The position numbers and the translations under genes are program-made. Shown piece by piece: positions 60,255 to 64,000 of a stretch of 64,000 bases of DNA (the first letter of the stretch is position 1; each line of letters opens with the position of its first letter). This DNA comes from an uncultured Propionibacteriaceae bacterium (GTDB lineage: Bacteria; Actinomycetota; Actinomycetes; Propionibacteriales; Propionibacteriaceae). The notes beneath the pieces were generated by a model, which was not told where the DNA came from, made no database searches, and saw nothing but the letters and a program-made list of their open reading frames with translations. The DNA lies in assembly GCA_937926975.1 (NCBI GenBank), contig CALBCJ010000009.1, positions 49,174 through 113,173 of the forward strand, in the 5' to 3' direction.

Positions 60255-63200
60255 TCAGGCGTTGGGGTTGGACCCGTCGGGGGCGGGTGGGACGCCCTGC
60301 GGCGGAGCCTCGGGCTGGTACGTCAAGGGCGCGGCCTGCGGCGGGGGCGCGGCCGGCTGGTACGGGCCTGCGATCACTGTTGCGGACGCGGGCCCGAACG
60401 GGTCGCCGGCAGCGGGAGCACCTGCCGAGCCGGCCGACGCGGTCTCGAAGGTGCTGGGCGGCGCGGCTGGGCCGAACGGGCCGCCGCCAGGGCCACTGGA
60501 GGCGGGGCCCGGCGAAGCCGCGGGTGCGCCGAACGGCCCATCGGCTCCCGGAGGCGCTCCGGCCACGCCGAACGGGTCCGCGGGCGGAGTCGAGCCGGCC
60601 TGGCCACGTGTCTCATCAGCTCCCGAAGCCCCTCCTGGCACACCGGACGGACCACCGGCCGCGGCCGAGCCGAACGGCCCTCCACTGGCTTCACCGGCTG
60701 GTGGGGTCCCCGGCACGCCGAACGGCCCTCCACCGGCTTCACCCGCTGGTGGGGTCCCCGGCACGCCGAACGGGCTGGCTGTGGCCGGCCCCGTCGTCGC
60801 GGCGGGACCAACCGGCCCGAAGGGGTTCTCAGCAGCCTGACCCGAGGTTGAGACCGGACCGAACGGACTGCTGGTCTCGGGAGCCGAGGACCCAGCCGGT
60901 CGAGCAGCAGCCAGCGCCTTGAACGACTGCTGGGCCCGGTCGGCTGCCGTCTGGTACAGGTCCTTGCGCTGCTCGGCCGACGCACTGGCGCCCGCGATCA
61001 GCACCAGGGTCGCCTGGTCGGCCGGGTCGCTGTGCCGCTGCACCAGCACCCAGTGGTTCTGCACCGCCACGGGCAGCCGGGCCCAGCCTGACTTCGGCAT
61101 CGGTGCCCCGTGGCTGTCCGAGACCCCCACCGCCCCGGGCGACTCGACCTGCACGTACGGGGCTGCGAACGGTGACCACCCGGTACGGGTCCGCAGCACG
61201 ATCCCCGAGCCGAGATCCACCCGGCGCAGCGGCCTGCCCGTGCCTGGAAGGATCTGCGACAGGTCGTGGGGCTGTGGTGCCAGCGCGGCACCGTCCCGCA
61301 GCAGCTGGCCTGCTTCGCCCAAGGTGACCGGGACCTGGGTCACCATCAAGGACTCCCCCGGGATCCGAGCCGCGACCAGGTACCGGAACAGGTACAGCAG
61401 GCCGAGCGGGATCCCCGGGCCGAGAAGCAGGGCCGCGACGAAGACCAGCACAAAGCTGGTCTGGTTCAAGGGCTTGGCCAGCGACGCCCGGTAGCCTACC
61501 GCCGTCTCGCGGGGAGCCGAGGAGCCGTCAAGAGGAGCCGACGACACCGTGATCTCGCCCGTCAGGCCGCCGTTGCCGGCCTCCTTGGAGGTCAGCGTCA
61601 GTGGCAGCTCACCGCTGCCCCCTTCGGGGACCTTCACGCAGCTCTCTGCCCGGTTGGCAGGGCTGGTGACCTCCCACGGGACCCCGTCTGGGCCGGCGAC
61701 GGCTCGGTCTCCGCTGAGCCACACGCAGCCCGGCCCGGTGATCGGCAGGGCGGCGCTGAGGTGGGCTGGGCCCTCGGCGGACCCAAACTGGACCGGCCCC
61801 GCGCCCAGGCTTGGGTACCCCACCGGTGGCTGCACCGTGACTGGGGTGTCCACCTGCTGGGTGGCTAAGGGAGTGCCGCTGACACTGCGGCCCTGGGGGT
61901 CGGTGACTGCCTTCGTGGTGATGTCCAGCGTCAGCGAGAGGGTCGCTGTTCCCAGACCGACGGTGCCCGGGTCGACCATGACCGGGTTGGCCAGACTGCT
62001 CTGGTCCAGGACCCCCAGTCGATGGGTGCCCCGGCTGGAGACCACGTCGACCGCCATCTGCATCTTGCCCAGGACGGCGCTAGGAGTGACCGGCTGGCCA
62101 GCACCGTCGACCAGGCCGAGCTGCAGGGCGACCGGCTCGCCGCCCTGGCGCCAGGTGCCGGTGCTGTCAGCGTTCACCCAGGCCGGGCGGACATCGCCCA
62201 CGATCCGCAGGCTGGTCTTGGACTTCGACCCGGCGCTGGTCTTGGCCCGGTCGACGAAGACCACCTGCCACTGCCCGGTCCAGGACTGGGACCCTTCCCG
62301 AGTCAGGGTGATCGCCGCGGTCCGAGGCTCCAGCCAGCGGCCGCTGGCGACCGTCTGCGGCAGGGGCAGCTTCTGCTCCCCGGCCGCGGTCGGGATCACG
62401 GCCTGGGCTCCCGACGGGTCGATCAGAACCACCTGCGGCGGCTCCCCGCTGCCCGACGACGTGCCCAGGATCTCGACCCGGCCCACGGACGGGTCGAGGA
62501 CGAAGGAGTGTGCCCCCTCGGGGCACACATCGCCCTGGCAGACGTCACGCTCGGTGATCCGGCCAGGGGCCTTGACCTGGTTGAAGGCTAGCAGCAGGTC
62601 CCCCACGCTGCCGGCAGCATAGAAGTCTCCTGGCGGCGGGTCGACGATGCTGCCGCAGGGCCCGGCTGGGCTGCTTCCGGTCACGATCGAGCGCATCAGG
62701 TCGAACTTGCCGGGGTTCGGCCCCTGCAGCCCGATCCCGAACATCATCACCTGAGCCGAGCGGAGCTGGTCTGCCAGCCCACCGGGCCGGCACAGCGACT
62801 CGGTCGCGCTCTTGCTGGCGCGCTCCCGGTCGGCCGGGTTGCGCAGCTTGTTGGTCGGGTCGTACGGCCGCGGGGCCACCGTGTAGTCGTTCTCCCCGGG
62901 GCCTCGGTCGATGTCCATCTCACCGTCGGAGAAGAACAGGATCGCCTGGCAGGTGGAGCCGGCGGCGGCCCGCTCGGCCAGGTGCTGGCGGGCGCCGTCA
63001 AGGGCCAGCCAGTAGTCGGTCCCGGTCCCCTGGCGCCGGTTGGCCAGCGCGGTCACCTGGTTCAGGACTCCGGGCAGGGACTGCTCGCTGAGGGCGGTCC
63101 AGCCCGAGCCGTTGGCGTACGAGGTCGAGAAGGTGTCGACCCGGACGTTGACGGTCACGCCTTCCTTCGCCAGCTCGGCCAGGCCTCGCACCAAGTGCTC

Positions 63201-63416
63201 GGAGGCGGTCACCCGGCCGTTGCTGGGATCGTTGGTCCGCAGGGAGGCCGACTCATCCACCAGCAGCACCAGGTCACCCTGCTTGCCTTGGGCGAGGCAG
63301 GCACCGAAGCGGCTGGCGGTGGTCGCGGCTGGCTCCTCGGCCTGGGCCGGTGCGGCTGGCCACCACAGCCCCAGGCTCAGCACCGCCACCCCCAGGGCAG
63401 TCAGCAGGCGCCTCAC
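60255..63416 (-). CDS. Exported von Willebrand A protein with one membrane helix and FG-rich tail
   Basis: A 1053-residue protein. GTG 63416 overlaps the upstream stop (GTGA) and puts a textbook signal peptide at the start (MRRLLTALGVAVLSLGLWW, AQA cleavage near residue 26). An ATG at 63473 behind AGGAG would add 19 residues. The vWA domain spans about 46-280, with MIDAS residues DESAS at 54-58, Thr near 133 and Asp164 in FFSDGE. Six or more Cys suggest disulfides outside the cell. β-sandwich domains run to 640. A membrane helix lies at about 655-680. The cytoplasmic part has a β domain (about 690-840) and a disordered tail (850-1010) with nine PFG motifs. Confidence 0.85.
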   Translation of the reverse strand: MRRLLTALGVAVLSLGLWWPAAPAQAEEPAATTASRFGACLAQGKQGDLVLLVDESASLRTNDPSNGRVTASEHLVRGLAELAKEGVTVNVRVDTFSTSYANGSGWTALSEQSLPGVLNQVTALANRRQGTGTDYWLALDGARQHLAERAAAGSTCQAILFFSDGEMDIDRGPGENDYTVAPRPYDPTNKLRNPADRERASKSATESLCRPGGLADQLRSAQVMMFGIGLQGPNPGKFDLMRSIVTGSSPAGPCGSIVDPPPGDFYAAGSVGDLLLAFNQVKAPGRITERDVCQGDVCPEGAHSFVLDPSVGRVEILGTSSGSGEPPQVVLIDPSGAQAVIPTAAGEQKLPLPQTVASGRWLEPRTAAITLTREGSQSWTGQWQVVFVDRAKTSAGSKSKTSLRIVGDVRPAWVNADSTGTWRQGGEPVALQLGLVDGAGQPVTPSAVLGKMQMAVDVVSSRGTHRLGVLDQSSLANPVMVDPGTVGLGTATLSLTLDITTKAVTDPQGRSVSGTPLATQQVDTPVTVQPPVGYPSLGAGPVQFGSAEGPAHLSAALPITGPGCVWLSGDRAVAGPDGVPWEVTSPANRAESCVKVPEGGSGELPLTLTSKEAGNGGLTGEITVSSAPLDGSSAPRETAVGYRASLAKPLNQTSFVLVFVAALLLGPGIPLGLLYLFRYLVAARIPGESLMVTQVPVTLGEAGQLLRDGAALAPQPHDLSQILPGTGRPLRRVDLGSGIVLRTRTGWSPFAAPYVQVESPGAVGVSDSHGAPMPKSGWARLPVAVQNHWVLVQRHSDPADQATLVLIAGASASAEQRKDLYQTAADRAQQSFKALAAARPAGSSAPETSSPFGPVSTSGQAAENPFGPVGPAATTGPATASPFGVPGTPPAGEAGGGPFGVPGTPPAGEASGGPFGSAAAGGPSGVPGGASGADETRGQAGSTPPADPFGVAGAPPGADGPFGAPAASPGPASSGPGGGPFGPAAPPSTFETASAGSAGAPAAGDPFGPASATVIAGPYQPAAPPPQAAPLTYQPEAPPQGVPPAPDGSNPNA
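60671..60766 (-). repeat. Two tandem 48-bp repeats in the vWA tail
   Basis: Two near-identical 48-base units (60671-60718 and 60719-60766) encode a 16-residue repeat of the form FGVPGTPPAGEAxGGP. They lie in the FG-rich cytoplasmic tail of the vWA protein. The reading frame is kept. Confidence 0.85.
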
Positions 63417-64000
63417 AGCCGCCCCGCCCAGATCGCGATCCGGAAGGCGCAGACGCAGACGGCGAGCAGACATACCAGGACTCCTGCATAGAAGGCGGGG
63501 GTGACCCAGCTCGGACGCTCATAGACCCCTCGGGACTGGGCCACCGCGTCCCGCTGCTGGAAGAGTGCCAGCAGACCCATCGCGACCGGCCCGGCCAGGG
63601 CCCAGCACCCGAAGGCGACAGCCACGAGCCCGCTCAGCCAGGCGGCCAGGGCAGCCCCGACGCCGATCACCGCACACGCGGCCAGAATGGCAACCGGGGG
63701 CCGGTTCACGGTGATTGTTCCGCTGCGGCCCCGGGACTCAGGGAACGGGCTGGTCGTGGGAGCGCCGGCGGGGAAGGGCGTCTCGCCGACCGGAACGGCC
63801 GGGGCCTGGGGGAACGGGGCTGGTCCGAAAGCCCCCGATGACTGGGCTGCCCCGAAGGCCTCAGGTGACGACTGGACCGGCCCAAAAGTCCCGGCTGACT
63901 GGGCCGCCCCGAAGGCCTCAGGTGACGACTGGACCGGCCCAAAAGTCCCGGCTGACTGGGCCGCCCCGAAGGCCTCAGGTGACGACTGGACCGGCCCAAA
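63413..64000 (-). CDS. FG-repeat membrane protein, N-terminus beyond window edge
   Basis: The frame is open from the stop at 63413 to the right edge (196 codons), so the start lies outside the window. A GTG at 63709 could be mistaken for a start of a 98-residue protein, but the frame continues upstream without a stop into meaningful sequence. The visible N-terminal part is a series of 19-residue units FGPVQSSPEAFGAAQSAGT, then a Pro/Phe-rich stretch ending SPFPESRGRS. After that come two or three hydrophobic helices (VAILAACAVIGVGAALAAW, VAVAFGCWALAGPVAMGLL and FYAGVLVCLLAVCVCAF). It is the first visible gene of the operon. Confidence 0.75.
   Translation of the reverse strand, partial: FGPVQSSPEAFGAAQSAGTFGPVQSSPEAFGAAQSAGTFGPVQSSPEAFGAAQSSGAFGPAPFPQAPAVPVGETPFPAGAPTTSPFPESRGRSGTITVNRPPVAILAACAVIGVGAALAAWLSGLVAVAFGCWALAGPVAMGLLALFQQRDAVAQSRGVYERPSWVTPAFYAGVLVCLLAVCVCAFRIAIWAGRL
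63850..64000 (-). repeat. 57-bp tandem repeats encoding FG-rich 19-residue units
   Basis: Two exact 57-base units (63850-63906 and 63907-63963) and a 37-base partial third (63964-64000) run to the window edge; a diverged copy precedes them around 63821-63849. 57 is a multiple of three, so copy number can change without breaking the frame. On the coding strand each unit encodes 19 residues with two FG dipeptides. Confidence 0.9.

Noticed and set aside
63413..63709. A 98-residue protein beginning at the GTG at 63709
   Set aside because: The upstream codons in the same frame stay open to the window edge and encode a coherent FG/Pro-rich segment, so the GTG is probably internal.
63706..63999. 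A minus-strand frame of 97 codons reading as SSRHLRPSGRPSQPGLLGR repeats
   Set aside because: It is a different frame of the same 57-base repeats. The frame with FG units is continuous with the downstream hydrophobic helices and has coherent sequence.
1..64000. CRISPR arrays, tRNAs, insertion sequences, phage genes
   Set aside because: I looked for direct-repeat/spacer patterns, transposase motifs and tRNA cloverleaf sequences. The only tandem repeats found lie inside the FG-coding regions and are protein repeats, not CRISPR.

Overview
The window is 64 kb of very GC-rich DNA with dense, often overlapping genes, frequent GTG starts and purine-rich ribosome binding sites. The gene set (sepH, DUF3710 next to dut, DUF4193, DUF5998, DUF7455, a PAC2 protein, and paired group 1 and group 2 sigma factors near a topoisomerase IV-like pair) is typical of Actinomycetota. 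A relative of Propionibacteriales is a reasonable guess, but the sequence alone does not fix the family. I see no tRNA or rRNA genes, transposases, CRISPR arrays or prophage genes.

Positions 1-18030 are a housekeeping block. It holds DUF3710/dut, DUF4235, DUF4193, sepH, a phosphodiesterase/DUF5998 pair, an App1-type phosphatase, convergent parC- and parE-like genes, DUF7455, an aldo/keto reductase-like protein, NADP-type glutamate dehydrogenase, a lipoprotein, the primary sigma factor, a methyltransferase and a SigB-type sigma factor. DUF7455 and sigB carry near-identical candidate ECF-sigma promoters with an 18-base spacer.

Positions 18030-32850 are metabolic and stress genes: succinate-semialdehyde-type dehydrogenase, PAC2 protein, HrpA helicase, a nucleoside phosphorylase, a BCCT transporter, a tandem universal stress protein, phosphoketolase, a YbjN-like chaperone and an AEC transporter.

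Positions 32922-46061 are a sugar-alcohol catabolic locus. A xylulokinase-like gene points left. An eleven-gene operon points right: PfkB kinase, LacI regulator, FGGY kinase, substrate-binding lipoprotein, two permeases, two zinc dehydrogenases, an SDR, a mannitol-dehydrogenase-family enzyme and a class II aldolase. Together they would import a polyol, oxidise it to a ketose, phosphorylate it and cleave it. The transporter's ATPase is not in the locus. A LacI-type operator lies between the divergent transcripts.

Positions 46809-64000 are one left-pointing operon of at least eight genes that continues past the right edge. In order of transcription it encodes a membrane protein with FG-rich 19-residue repeats, an exported von Willebrand A (vWA) protein with one membrane helix and an FG-rich cytoplasmic tail, a 1178-residue tubulin-superfamily protein, an unrecognised two-helix membrane protein, a proline-rich protein with fibronectin III-like modules, a GTPase-associated protein 1 (GAP1) family protein, a small vWA protein and a zinc-finger TRAFAC-type GTPase. 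The pieces match known but poorly understood GTPase/GAP1/tubulin/vWA gene neighbourhoods, in which a surface or membrane sensor may couple to a cytoplasmic NTPase and polymer module. This is the most interesting part of the window.
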